Below are positions 9,215 to 18,153 of a DNA stretch of 64,000 bases, one piece after another. Under the pieces are notes generated by a model. It did not search any database, was not told where the DNA came from, and saw only the letters and a list, made by a program, of their open reading frames with translations. This stretch comes from Clostridium vitabionis (GTDB taxonomy: Bacteria > Bacillota > Clostridia > Lachnospirales > Lachnospiraceae), in NCBI RefSeq assembly GCF_015351765.1, contig NZ_JADKQA010000004.1:124001-188000 (forward strand). Reading direction: 5' to 3'. The first letter of the stretch is position 1; each line of letters opens with the position of its first letter. A program made the translations under genes and the position numbers.

Positions 9215-9220
9215 GTCCGT

Positions 9221-10405
9221 TCAGCTGTGATAAATGACAATGGTGGTTCCCCGCGGGATGTTGTCGTGGAGCCATTTCGCGTCATCCAGCGGGAGACGGA
9301 TGCATCCGTGGGAAATTGCCCTGCCGGTCCTGTCGTCGATGGAGTGCAGCGGCGCGCCCTCCGGCTTGTACAGCGTCGAGTGGTACAGGTAATTGCCGGA
9401 AATCTGCGTCGCGTACCAGCAGCGGTATGCGTTCGTCCCGAAGTAGAGCTCCTTGATGCCGGAGCTGTAGACGCCGTCCGGGGTTGCGCCGCCCGCGCCG
9501 ACGGCGCAGGGGAAGCTCTGGATCTGCGTCCAGTTGCCCTTTGATCCGGTGAAGACCGCAGTCGTGTAGGTGGACTGGTCGGTCAGGATCAGGTAGCCGG
9601 TCGGGCTGCTGTATTCCCACGCCTTCCGGAGCATGGGGCTTCTCCGGGCAATGACCTGCTGGTGAAGGCTGTCATAGGTTCCCTGATCGTAGTTCTCTTT
9701 TCCGGCAAGGCCGGCGTCCATGCCCTTCTCGGCGAAATAGGTGATCAGCGCCGCGTCGGAGCTGCCTACCTCGTTCACGACATCGGGATGGTGATCCCGG
9801 AAATAGGTATAGTCATAGACCGCGGAGAAATCGATCCCGGCGGCGATCGTCATCGGGTGCGGATCCTGCGCGCTGCTGTTTGCGGCGTACCAGGCGATGT
9901 CCTCCGCGTTCCATCCCGCCGCGGTGAGGTTTGAGATCTCCTCGGCGCTGGTGGTGTAGCTGTGCTGGCCGCTCACGTTGCTGGCGCGATAGACCGGGAC
10001 TTCCCGCTGATCGTCCGAGTAGAAAGCGACACCCTCGTCACGCCAGTCCCTCTGGGCGGCAATTCCCGCGCGCTCCTCCTCACTGGCGGTGAAGAAGTGG
10101 TCGCCGTTCCGGGCATTGTAGAGGCGGTAGACCGGCGTGGAGGAGCTTGACGGCTCGATCCAGCCGATGCCCTCATACGTCCAGCCGGAGAGGGCCAGAT
10201 TGTTCCTTTCCTCATAGCTTGCGGTGTAGAGATGACCGCCCTTTTTGCTGTTGTACATGCGGTAGATAAAGACAGCGCTGCTGTCGTCCGCGGCCGCCTG
10301 GTCATCGGCGTAGGCGTTCACAGAGCCCGCGATGAGAAACAGCGAGAAGACTGCCGGGAAGATCAGAAGCTTCCCCGCGGATTTCCACCTGGTGACCTTT
10401 TTCAT
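9221..10405 (-). CDS. Secreted L,D-transpeptidase (YkuD) with surface repeats
   Basis: A 394-residue exported protein. Residues 1-33 form a signal peptide (KKVTRWKSAG then a hydrophobic core ending NAYADD). Three repeats of about 40 residues follow, each like 'VYRLYNARNGDHFFTAS...W', the pattern of the DUF5648-type wall-associated repeat. A linker comes next, then a C-terminal YkuD domain ending in SHGCIRLPLDDAKWLHD with the catalytic Cys in the HGCxR motif. Such enzymes form 3-3 cross-links in peptidoglycan or attach proteins to it. The start follows GGGGGAG. It stands alone; a TATAAT on the minus strand at 10492-10497 may be its -10. Confidence 0.9.
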   Translation of the reverse strand: MKKVTRWKSAGKLLIFPAVFSLFLIAGSVNAYADDQAAADDSSAVFIYRMYNSKKGGHLYTASYEERNNLALSGWTYEGIGWIEPSSSSTPVYRLYNARNGDHFFTASEEERAGIAAQRDWRDEGVAFYSDDQREVPVYRASNVSGQHSYTTSAEEISNLTAAGWNAEDIAWYAANSSAQDPHPMTIAAGIDFSAVYDYTYFRDHHPDVVNEVGSSDAALITYFAEKGMDAGLAGKENYDQGTYDSLHQQVIARRSPMLRKAWEYSSPTGYLILTDQSTYTTAVFTGSKGNWTQIQSFPCAVGAGGATPDGVYSSGIKELYFGTNAYRCWYATQISGNYLYHSTLYKPEGAPLHSIDDRTGRAISHGCIRLPLDDAKWLHDNIPRGTTIVIYHS

Positions 10406-10583
10406 AAGTACGTTCTCCCCCTTCTGGCCTCCCGTTTCGATAACGCCGGAAGGCTCCGGCTGTTTTTGGCCGGCTCATTCCATTATAGACGAATCGTCCG
10501 CGGAAGACTATAGAAATCAGGAAATTCTTTCTCCGGCGCTGGGCAGAAAACGGGGCTTTTTCCGTCACTGTTCAGGCTCCGAA

Positions 10584-11894
10584 TTATGCCGGGCCGTAGA
10601 TCAGGTCCGGAAGGATGGTCACAAGGATCGGGCAGAAGGTGATCAGCAGCAGAACCGCCAGCAGGCACACGATGAATGGCCACACCTCGCGGATGAAGTC
10701 GGAGATGGGGCAGTTCGTGATGCCGCAGGTGGTGAACATCATCGAGCCGAACGGCGGGGTCAGGCCGCCGATCATGATATTGACGATGACCACCAGGCCA
10801 AAGTGGTAGACGTTGATGCCGAGCTTTAGGGCTACCGGCAGGAGAAGCGGGGTGATGATCATCATCGCCGCGCCGCCTTCCAGGAACATGCCCATGATCA
10901 GCAGGACCACATTGCACAGGAGCAGGAAGATATACTTATTATTCGTCAGCCCCAGGATTGAGGAGGCGACGATCTTCGGCAGATTGATCCAGGTCATATA
11001 CTGACCGAAGACATTGGCCGCCACCATGATCAGAACGACACTGGAGGTGCCGGAGATGGTGTCCAGGATAATCGGGATCAGGTGTTCCCGGAGGGTGAGA
11101 CGTTTGTAGACGACCTTGCCGATGATAAAGCAGTAGAGGACGCCGACGGCACCACCCTCAGACGGGGTAAACAGGCCGAAACGCATGCCGAGGATAATGC
11201 CAAACGGGAAGAACAGTGCCCAGAAGGACGTCAGTGCCTGTTTTCCCACGACGCTCCACGGCGGGAAATGCTCATGAACTTTCGGATAATTGCGCTTTTT
11301 CGCGATGATTGCCACCACGATCATCATGGAGACACTCATCAGGATGCCGGGAATATAGCCTGCGGCGAAGGTGCGGCCGAGGGATGCCTGCGCGATCAGC
11401 GTGAAAATGATCAGGTTGACGCCCGGTGGGATGACCGGCGTGGCGGCGGAGGAGGCGGCGGTGATAGCGGCGGAGAATGCCTTGGAGTAGCCCTTTCTCT
11501 CCATCGCGGGCACCAGCATCTTGGACTGCATCGCGCAGTCCGCGTTGGCGGATCCGGAGCATCCGCCCATCAGCATGGACAGGAGGACATTGACCTGCGC
11601 GAGGCCGCCCCTCATGTGCCCGGTGACACACTCGCAGAAGTCCATCATCTTATCGCTGATTCCGCCGAAGTTCATGACGGAACCAGACATGACGAAGAAC
11701 GGGATCGCCAGCAGGGAGAAGGACATTGTGGAGTTCATGACCTTCTGCAGGATGGTCCAGGGAGCGGTGGCATTGTCCAGCACGAGGAAGAAGAAAAATG
11801 TGGAGCCAAACAGGGCATAGACGATCGGCATTCCGAAGAAATAGAGAAAGAATACCATGATGATCGGGATAATCTGGGTAAAGGTGAGCGTCAT
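10584..11894 (-). CDS. dctM: TRAP transporter large permease, DctM type
   Basis: A 436-residue, strongly hydrophobic protein with about 12 predicted membrane helices, the transport subunit of a tripartite ATP-independent periplasmic (TRAP) transporter. Recognisable features are the N-terminal FFLYFFGMPIVYALFGSTFFFF, the PFFVMSGSVMNFGGISDKMMDF motif and GGCSGSANADCAM. These systems import organic acids using the sodium gradient; the substrate cannot be read. It overlaps dctQ by 4 bases and is last in the operon. No classical terminator was found in the 178 bp after it. Confidence 0.94.
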   Translation of the reverse strand: MTLTFTQIIPIIMVFFLYFFGMPIVYALFGSTFFFFLVLDNATAPWTILQKVMNSTMSFSLLAIPFFVMSGSVMNFGGISDKMMDFCECVTGHMRGGLAQVNVLLSMLMGGCSGSANADCAMQSKMLVPAMERKGYSKAFSAAITAASSAATPVIPPGVNLIIFTLIAQASLGRTFAAGYIPGILMSVSMMIVVAIIAKKRNYPKVHEHFPPWSVVGKQALTSFWALFFPFGIILGMRFGLFTPSEGGAVGVLYCFIIGKVVYKRLTLREHLIPIILDTISGTSSVVLIMVAANVFGQYMTWINLPKIVASSILGLTNNKYIFLLLCNVVLLIMGMFLEGGAAMMIITPLLLPVALKLGINVYHFGLVVIVNIMIGGLTPPFGSMMFTTCGITNCPISDFIREVWPFIVCLLAVLLLITFCPILVTILPDLIYGPA

Positions 11895-12601
11895 GATTTC
11901 CGGCCTCCTTTCTTCGTTTTCTTCCTTCCGCCGTCACTGCCCTTTTTCAGGGGAGTTTCCGGGGAAATAGTTTTTTCGGCGGATTTCTCTTCGAGGTTCT
12001 TTTTCGCGGTATCGTCCGGGGACGCCACATCCTCGTGGATATGTTCCTCGATCGGGGTGACCTCGGGCTCCTCCTCAAAGATCGGCGCCTGTGGCTTGAA
12101 GCCCTTGATCAGGTGCAGCCGGTCTTTCAGGAAAAAGTAGACGGCATAGATGAGTGAGAGGCCAAAGCCGATGGGGACAGCGATACCGGTCCACCATTTC
12201 GGAACGCGGAGGGTATCTGTCATCGTCAGCTTGTAGACGCCTCGCACATAGATCAGATGATAAACGTACTGCGCGCTGATGACGGTCAGCATCAGCAGGA
12301 CGAGAATCTGAAGAATGTCCATGATAAACTGGATCACGCGCTTCCCCTTCGGGGGGAATAGATTGACCAGGATGTCCACTCCCAGGTGGGCGTGGCGGCG
12401 GTGGGCATAGGCGGTCCCGATAAAGACGGTCCAGACGAAGAGGCTGGTCACCACCTCATCGCACCACTTGAGCGGGCGATTGATAAAATAACGCATCAGT
12501 ACGTTGACATTGACCAGGATAACGCAGATCAGCAGCGTGGTGCCGGTGATGATTGTATCGAGGTTACTTAGAATGGTTTTTCCGGTTATTTTTGTTTTCA
12601 T
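11891..12601 (-). CDS. dctQ: TRAP transporter small permease, DctQ type, with long charged tail
   Basis: A 236-residue membrane protein with four hydrophobic segments and the DctQ-like stretch NVLMRYFINRPLKWCDEVV. It bridges the binding protein and large permease. The family is usually 160-180 residues; the extra length is a hydrophilic C-terminal tail of about 70 residues, first acidic (EEEPEVTPIEEH) then Lys/Arg-rich (GGRKKTKKGGRKS), facing the cytoplasm if the topology is standard. The start lacks a strong ribosome site. It is separated from dctP by 277 bp that contain a long hairpin. Confidence 0.9.
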   Translation of the reverse strand: MKTKITGKTILSNLDTIITGTTLLICVILVNVNVLMRYFINRPLKWCDEVVTSLFVWTVFIGTAYAHRRHAHLGVDILVNLFPPKGKRVIQFIMDILQILVLLMLTVISAQYVYHLIYVRGVYKLTMTDTLRVPKWWTGIAVPIGFGLSLIYAVYFFLKDRLHLIKGFKPQAPIFEEEPEVTPIEEHIHEDVASPDDTAKKNLEEKSAEKTISPETPLKKGSDGGRKKTKKGGRKS

Positions 12602-12687
12602 CGATTCGAGATCCTCTCATGGCAGGATAAGAAAAAAGGGGGAGCAGGGTGGTGTCAGCCTTTCCGGCAGGCACGGAAGAAGAAAAA

Positions 12688-12741
12688 GGAACGGCGGGAA
12701 GGCAGTCCGAGATGGGGACAGGGACTGCCTCCCGCAGTTCC
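12688..12741. repeat. Hairpin between dctP and dctQ
   Basis: GGAAC-GGCGGGAAGGCAGTCC pairs with GGGACTGCCTCCCGC-AGTTCC, roughly 19 bp with small bulges. It follows the binding-protein gene and precedes the permease genes, where such stems often protect the upstream mRNA from 3' decay so the binding protein is made in excess. No T tail is present. The rest of the 277-bp gap shows no gene. Confidence 0.6.
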
Positions 12742-12878
12742 CTCTCTTCCCACTCTGCGAACTGCAGCTGAATATCCGGTTGTGTTGTGCGGACATCCGG
12801 CCGGTCATCCCCCCGGGACCGGCTCCGGAACCTCCCGCCAGTGTTTAATTTTGAACCCCTTCTCTGAAGAACTCTTCC

Positions 12879-14042
12879 TTATTTCGCTGCGGAAGATGAT
12901 TCCGCTGCCGCGGCTCCGTCGGCCTGCGTGCTCTCCGCCGGCTCTGTCTTACGGAACTCGGTCAGCTCATCGACGATTTTCTGGTGAAGATCCGGATCCG
13001 CGCCGTACTCGGAGACAATCCAGTCATAGACCGGTGCGCAGGCTTCCTCAAAGGCTTCGGTGTCCACATCGTTCCAGGTGACGCCGTTCTGCTTCAGCAT
13101 CTCGATCATGCTGGCCTCATCGTCTTCGCAGGATTTCTGCTCCCACTCGCCGCATTCCTTCGCGCACTCGTCAATGACGGTTCTGTACTTCTCCGGGATG
13201 GACTGATAGAGGTCTTCCGGCATGAACAGCCAGCGGGTAGCCATCAGGTGATTGGTCTTCGCAACCTTCTTCACCAATTCATACGGCGCACCGGCACCAG
13301 CCAGCGTTGAGGTCGATCCCTCGAAGCCCTCAACTACGCCGGAGGAGATGGCGGAGAGGCATTCGGTGAAGGACATCGGGACGGCGGTGGCACCCATGGC
13401 TTCCAGCGTCTTCACGAACAGGGCGGAGGAGGTGGCGCGCATCTTTACGCCCTTCAGGTCGTCCGGCTTCACGATGTCACGGTTGGTGACCACGTTGCGG
13501 AAGCCGAAGGAATACTGGGTATCCAGGATGTGGATATTCTGCTCTGCCAGCCTCTGCTTGATGTCGCTGACAATGTCGGAATCCATGATGTAATTGTACT
13601 CGGCGTCGTTGCGGTAAAGCATCGGCCCGACGAGCACAGCGGTGTCACCGACATAGTCAGCGAACAGGGACGGCTCCTCGAGGCCCATCCAGTCTGCGCC
13701 GTTGACTGCCTGGGTTACAGAATCGCCGTAGCAGTCCAGCTCGTTCTGGCCGTAGTAGGTTACCGTGATGTGGCCGTCAGTCTTCTCCGTGATTTCCTTT
13801 GCCAGCTTCTCGGAAGCCTTGTAGTTCCACTCGGTCGGCTGGAAAACGTTGGAGAATTTGATGTCCAGATGGTAGTCATCATCGTCCGCCGCGGCCTGTG
13901 TATCTGCCGCCGCCGTGGTGTCTCCTGATGCCCCGGCGGATCCCGCCGCTGCGGTCGTGGCAGATGAGGAACCGCCTCCGCAGCCGGCGAGCATCGAAGC
14001 TGCCATTGCTGCCGCGAGTGTCATAGCGATCACTTTTTTCAT
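12879..14042 (-). CDS. dctP: TRAP transporter substrate-binding lipoprotein, DctP type
   Basis: A 387-residue exported binding protein. A signal peptide (MKKVIAMTLAAAMAASM) ends in the lipobox LAGC, followed by a low-complexity Gly/Ser/Thr/Ala linker and the binding fold. The helix around KGVKMRATSSALFVKTLEAMGATAVPM carries the conserved Arg that contacts a substrate carboxylate in DctP proteins. It captures an organic acid outside the cell and delivers it to DctQM. The ORF track starts 10 residues early; ATG 14042 follows AAGGAGG. First gene of the operon, with a clear promoter at 14104-14132. Confidence 0.94.
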   Translation of the reverse strand: MKKVIAMTLAAAMAASMLAGCGGGSSSATTAAAGSAGASGDTTAAADTQAAADDDDYHLDIKFSNVFQPTEWNYKASEKLAKEITEKTDGHITVTYYGQNELDCYGDSVTQAVNGADWMGLEEPSLFADYVGDTAVLVGPMLYRNDAEYNYIMDSDIVSDIKQRLAEQNIHILDTQYSFGFRNVVTNRDIVKPDDLKGVKMRATSSALFVKTLEAMGATAVPMSFTECLSAISSGVVEGFEGSTSTLAGAGAPYELVKKVAKTNHLMATRWLFMPEDLYQSIPEKYRTVIDECAKECGEWEQKSCEDDEASMIEMLKQNGVTWNDVDTEAFEEACAPVYDWIVSEYGADPDLHQKIVDELTEFRKTEPAESTQADGAAAAESSSAAK

Positions 14043-14103
14043 AGATTTTTCCTCCTTGGTCATACTCCCCATGTGTTGACCCGTATCTATTCAGCTAAAA
14101 TTG

Positions 14104-14132
14104 ATTATAAATTGTCTGAATAGACAAATCAA
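14104..14132 (-). promoter_or_regulatory. dctPQM promoter with operator-like dyad in the spacer
   Basis: On the minus strand: TTGATT, exactly 17 bases, TATAAT, about 60 bases before dctP. The spacer contains the perfect dyad TTGTCT-GAAT-AGACAA (14112-14127), ideally placed for a dimeric repressor to block RNA polymerase. No regulator gene is adjacent. Confidence 0.65.
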
Positions 14133-14524
14133 TAATATTTGTAAAATATATAAAATAAATCTTGAAAAAACCGGAATAAACTGGCGAAAGCGACAAAAGG
14201 TACCGGCAGGCCGGCGGAGGGGCAATGTAAAACTTGTATAAATAAGGGAAGCTTCCCGGGGAATCCATTGTATAATTATTGATCAATGCCGGAATATCGC
14301 GCCGCGTACCCGGCTTTGTTCCTGCTTGGCGCATACGCCGGGATATCCCGCAGGCGCCCGATGCGGAGGCGGAATATTACCCAACAATCCTTCCGCTGAA
14401 ATCCGGGTTAATGATTGACAAGGTAAGGGCATAAGAGATAAAGTTAGGGTTATCAACATTCCCTTAAGGGCTATCGTTTCTGAATAAATACAACTTCATT
14501 TTGAATGCGCGGGAGAGGGCAGAC
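14133..14524. other. Intergenic region between dctP and xpt
   Basis: About 390 bp without a gene. It holds upstream sequence for the TRAP promoter and, on the plus strand, TTGACA (14415-14420) followed 16 bases later by GATAAA, a plausible promoter for xpt. I looked for a purine riboswitch, which often precedes xpt, and did not find its conserved core. Confidence 0.5.
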
Positions 14525-15097
14525 ATGCGTGAGATGGAAGAGAAGATCCTGACGGAGGGCAAGGTCCTTCCGGGGGGCATCCTGAAGGTCGGAAATTTTC
14601 TTAACCAGCAGATTGATTCCGTATTTCTCCGGGAGATCGGCGAGGAGATCGCGAAGCTTTACGCGGGCTCCCGCGTGACAAAGATCCTGACCATCGAATC
14701 CAGCGGCATCGCGATCGCCGCGGCTGCCGGCATGATCATGAAGGTTCCCGTGGTCTTCGCGAAAAAGCACCGGACCAGCAATGTGGACGGCGAGGTCTAC
14801 GCGACCAGCGTCCACTCGTTCACGCACGGCAACGACTATCAGGCCGTGGTGAGCCGCGATTACCTCACCCGCGGTGACCGCGTACTTCTTGTCGATGACT
14901 TCCTTGCCAACGGCAATGCGCTCCGCGGGCTGATCGACCTGGTGCGCCAGGCGGACGCGGAGCTTGCCGGCGCCGCGGTGGCGATTGAGAAATGCTTCCA
15001 GCAGGGCGGCGACGAGCTGCGGGAGAAGGGCATCCGGGTGGAGAGTCTCGCGATGATCGAGTCGATGTCTGACGGCGTGATCAAGTTCCGCCGGTAA
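14525..15097 (+). CDS. xpt: Xanthine phosphoribosyltransferase
   Basis: A 190-residue type I phosphoribosyltransferase of the Xpt family, converting xanthine plus PRPP to XMP for purine salvage. The PRPP-binding loop is VLLVDDFLANGNALRGL, and family features include the N-terminal GGILKVGNFLNQQIDS and VVFAKKHRTSN. Length matches. The ORF track uses 14501; ATG 14525 is better because GAGAGGG sits 7 bases upstream and the first residues then align with known Xpt starts. Placement 52 bp before a BMP-type nucleoside importer suggests import and salvage of purines together. Confidence 0.93.
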   Translation: MREMEEKILTEGKVLPGGILKVGNFLNQQIDSVFLREIGEEIAKLYAGSRVTKILTIESSGIAIAAAAGMIMKVPVVFAKKHRTSNVDGEVYATSVHSFTHGNDYQAVVSRDYLTRGDRVLLVDDFLANGNALRGLIDLVRQADAELAGAAVAIEKCFQQGGDELREKGIRVESLAMIESMSDGVIKFRR

Positions 15098-15149
15098 ATC
15101 TGTGCTCAATGAGCAATCTTACCTATAGATCCACTTCAAGGAGGAAAAA

Positions 15150-16421
15150 ATGAAAAAAGCGGTAAGTTTGATGCTGACAGTATCTATGTGCGCGGCAGCG
15201 CTCGCAGCCTGCGGCGGAAGCAGCAGTTCCGCCACAACCGCGGCGGCATCCGGTTCCACGGCTGCGGCAGCGGCGGAGAGCGGCGCGGCGTCGACGGAAG
15301 CTGCCGGCGCGAAGTCGGACTTCAAGGCAGGCTTTATTTTCCTGCATGACGAGAACTCTACCTATGACAAGAACTTCATGGAGGGCGCAAAGGCGGCCTG
15401 CGATAAGCTCGGCGTGGAGATGGTCCAGAAGACCAATATCCCGGAAGGCCAGGAATGCTATGATGCCGCCGCTAAGCTTGCGGATTCCGGCTGCGGCTTC
15501 GTTTTCGCCGATTCCTTCGGCCATGAGGACTATATCCTTCAGGCGGCGCAGGAGTTCCCGGATGTCCAGTTCAGCCACGCGAGCGGTACCCAGGCGCATA
15601 CCGCCGGCGTGGACAATTTCCACAACGCGTTCGCCTCGATCTATGAGGGCCGTTATCTCGCCGGCATTGCCGCCGGCATGAAGCTGAACGAGATGATCAA
15701 GGACGGAAAGATCACCGCGGATCAGGCGAAGATCGGCTATGTCGGCGCCTTCACCTACGCGGAGGTGATCTCCGGTTATACGTCCTTCTTCCTGGGCGCA
15801 CGCTCTGAGTGCCCGACAGCCACGATGGATGTGACCTTCACCGGTTCCTGGTATGATGAGACCGCTGAGAAGGAAGCCGCCAACAACCTGATCAACGAGG
15901 GCTGCGTCCTGATCAGCCAGCACGCAGATTCCATGGGCGCCCCGACCGCCTGCGAGGCAGCCGGCGTTCCGGATGTCTCCTACAACGGCAGCACGGTCGA
16001 CGCCTGCCCGAACACCTTCATTGTTTCCTCCAGAATCAACTGGGAGCCGTACTTTGAGTATGCGATCACCGCGGCGATGAACGGCGACCCGATCGACACC
16101 GACTGGACCGGCGACCTCTCCACCGGCTCCGTGGCCCTGACCGATGTCAACCCGAAGGCTGCCGCCGAGGGTACGCAGGAGGAGATCGACAAGGTGAAGG
16201 GTGAGCTGGAAAATGGTTCCCTCCACGTATTTGATACCTCCAAGTTCACGGTTGACGGCAAGGAAGTTACCTCCTGCATGGCGGATGTCGACACGGATCC
16301 GAACTACGAGGGCGACACCGAGGCGGTTTCCGACGGCTACTTCCATGAGTCCGAGTACCGCTCTGCCCCGTACTTCGATCTGAAGATCGACGGCATTAAC
16401 CTCCTGGACACCAAGTCCTGA
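15150..16421 (+). CDS. BMP-family ABC substrate-binding lipoprotein (nucleoside)
   Basis: A 423-residue lipoprotein: signal peptide, lipobox-like ALAAC, Ser/Ala linker, then a basic membrane protein (PnrA/BmpA) fold. Family traits include GFIFLHDENSTYDKNFMEGA at the domain start, the FVFADSFGHEDYI segment and the Asp/Phe-rich ligand region. In characterised members these bind purine nucleosides. The ribosome site AAGGAGG directly precedes ATG. It is followed by its ATPase and two permeases, a complete importer, and preceded by xpt. The C-terminal 70 residues (SCMADVDTDPNYEGDTEAV...) extend somewhat beyond the core. Confidence 0.92.
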   Translation: MKKAVSLMLTVSMCAAALAACGGSSSSATTAAASGSTAAAAAESGAASTEAAGAKSDFKAGFIFLHDENSTYDKNFMEGAKAACDKLGVEMVQKTNIPEGQECYDAAAKLADSGCGFVFADSFGHEDYILQAAQEFPDVQFSHASGTQAHTAGVDNFHNAFASIYEGRYLAGIAAGMKLNEMIKDGKITADQAKIGYVGAFTYAEVISGYTSFFLGARSECPTATMDVTFTGSWYDETAEKEAANNLINEGCVLISQHADSMGAPTACEAAGVPDVSYNGSTVDACPNTFIVSSRINWEPYFEYAITAAMNGDPIDTDWTGDLSTGSVALTDVNPKAAAEGTQEEIDKVKGELENGSLHVFDTSKFTVDGKEVTSCMADVDTDPNYEGDTEAVSDGYFHESEYRSAPYFDLKIDGINLLDTKS

Positions 16422-16451
16422 TCAGGCAGAGTTTATAAGGAAAAACAGGCC

Positions 16452-16550
16452 GGAAGGTTCCGGGGCAGTGATGCCCCGGGGTCTTCCGCGCCGTCATTTA
16501 TGGGCGGATGCGTTCTGCCATGGGCCGGGGACAGTTCCCCGGCGCCATGG
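16452..16550. repeat. Two hairpins between the binding protein and ATPase genes
   Basis: GGAAGgttCCGGGGCA-gtga-TGCCCCGGggtCTTCC (16452-16487) and CCATGGgCCGGGGA...TCCCCGGcgCCATGG (16518-16550). Neither has a T run, so they are more likely mRNA-stabilising or processing stems than terminators. The 190-bp gap holds no gene. Confidence 0.6.
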
Positions 16551-16611
16551 GAAAACATATCCGGAGAGAGATCCCCCGGGACAGAAGGGGCAGCACAGGA
16601 AGGAGCGGGAG

Positions 16612-18153
16612 ATGGAGAGCAGGAAACCGGTTGTTTCCATGCGGAACATAACCAAGACATTCGGGCCGGTCAGGGCGAACGACGACGTGTCGCTGGATGT
16701 CTACGGCGGGGAGATTCTGGCGCTTCTCGGCGAGAACGGGAGCGGCAAGACAACCCTGATGAACATGCTGTCGGGCATTTACACGCCGGACAGTGGAACG
16801 ATCCTCATCAACGGGGAGGTGGCGGAGATCCGTTCCCCGAGGGACGCATTTTCCTACGGGATCGGCATGGTCTACCAGCACTTTAAGCTGGTAGACGTAC
16901 TGACGGCAGCGGAGAATATCGTCCTCGGCCATGAGGAGAAGGGACGCCTGAACCTGAAGGCGGCAGCGGAGAAGATCCGCACGATCTGCCAGGCCTACGG
17001 GTTTGATGTGGATCCGGACCAGAAGATCTACACGATGTCCGTCTCCCAGAAGCAGACCGTGGAGATCGTGAAGGTGCTGTACCGGGGGGCCAATATCCTG
17101 ATCCTGGATGAGCCGACGGCCGTGCTGACGCCGCAGGAGACGGAGAAGCTGTTCCGCGTCCTACGGAATATGCGGGATGCCGGGAAGACGGTGATCATCA
17201 TCACCCACAAGATGCGCGAGGTCGAGGAGCTGAGCGACCGGGTGGCTGTCCTCCGCGCCGGCCGCTATATCGGGGATATGGAGACAAAGAAGACGAACGC
17301 CCAGGAGATGACCAACATGATGGTCGGCCGGCAGGTGACGCTGAATATCGAGCGGCCGGCGCCGGTTAATCCGAAGCCGCGCCTTAAGGTGGACGGGCTG
17401 ACCGTCCGCACCGGCGACGGTATCCTCCGGCTGGATGATGTCTGCTTCACGGCGAACTCCGGCGAGATTCTCGGTGTTGCCGGAATTTCCGGCAGCGGGC
17501 AGAAGGAGCTCCTGGAGGCGATCGCGGGCCTGCAGAAGACCGAGCGGGGCAAGGTCACCTACATCGAGGACAATGGGAAAATGGATGAGCTGATCGGCAG
17601 GGATCCGCTGGAGATCGCCTCAATGGGCGTCACACTCGCGTTTGTGCCGGAGGACCGGCTCGGCATGGGCCTTGTCGGGGACATGGACCTCACGGACAAC
17701 ATGATGCTCCGGTCGTACCGGAAGGGCCGGTCCATTTTCACCAACCGGACAGATCCGAGAACGCTGGCGGAGAAGGTGGTCAAGGATCTGGAGGTCAGCG
17801 CGGCGTCCATCTCCGAGCCGGTGCGCCGCCTGTCCGGCGGAAATGTGCAGAAAATCCTGGTCGGGCGGGAGATTTCCTCCGCGCCGACGGTGCTTTTGAC
17901 CGCGTATGCCGTCCGGGGACTGGATATCAACTCGTCCTACACCATTTACCATCTGATCAACGAGCAGAAGAAGCGGGGCGTCGCCGTCGTCTATGTCGGC
18001 GAGGACCTGGATGTCATGCTGGAGCTCTGCGACCGCATCCTCGTGCTCTGCGGCGGGCGGGTCAGCGGCATCGTGGACGCGGACAAGACGACGAAAAATG
18101 AGATAGGACTCATGATGACCGAGCTCAGGGAGGACGAGGATGACTACGACTAA
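16612..18153 (+). CDS. BMP-type nucleoside ABC transporter, double ATPase
   Basis: A 513-residue protein with two fused ABC ATPase domains, as in RbsA-like and NupO/YufO proteins. The first domain has a full set: GENGSGKTT (Walker A), VSQKQTVEIVKVL (variant signature) and ILILDEPTAVLTP (Walker B). The second is degenerate as usual: GISGSGQKE for Walker A, LSGGNVQK signature, and VLLTAYAVRGLD where most relatives have A-x-PTRGLD. The track start is 48 residues early; ATG 16612 follows AGGAAGGAG and gives the conserved start. It overlaps the permease gene by 14 bp. Confidence 0.92.
   Translation: MESRKPVVSMRNITKTFGPVRANDDVSLDVYGGEILALLGENGSGKTTLMNMLSGIYTPDSGTILINGEVAEIRSPRDAFSYGIGMVYQHFKLVDVLTAAENIVLGHEEKGRLNLKAAAEKIRTICQAYGFDVDPDQKIYTMSVSQKQTVEIVKVLYRGANILILDEPTAVLTPQETEKLFRVLRNMRDAGKTVIIITHKMREVEELSDRVAVLRAGRYIGDMETKKTNAQEMTNMMVGRQVTLNIERPAPVNPKPRLKVDGLTVRTGDGILRLDDVCFTANSGEILGVAGISGSGQKELLEAIAGLQKTERGKVTYIEDNGKMDELIGRDPLEIASMGVTLAFVPEDRLGMGLVGDMDLTDNMMLRSYRKGRSIFTNRTDPRTLAEKVVKDLEVSAASISEPVRRLSGGNVQKILVGREISSAPTVLLTAYAVRGLDINSSYTIYHLINEQKKRGVAVVYVGEDLDVMLELCDRILVLCGGRVSGIVDADKTTKNEIGLMMTELREDEDDYD

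Noticed and set aside
14343-14500. Possible purine riboswitch before xpt
   Set aside because: The conserved core and loop-loop sequences of purine aptamers were not found.
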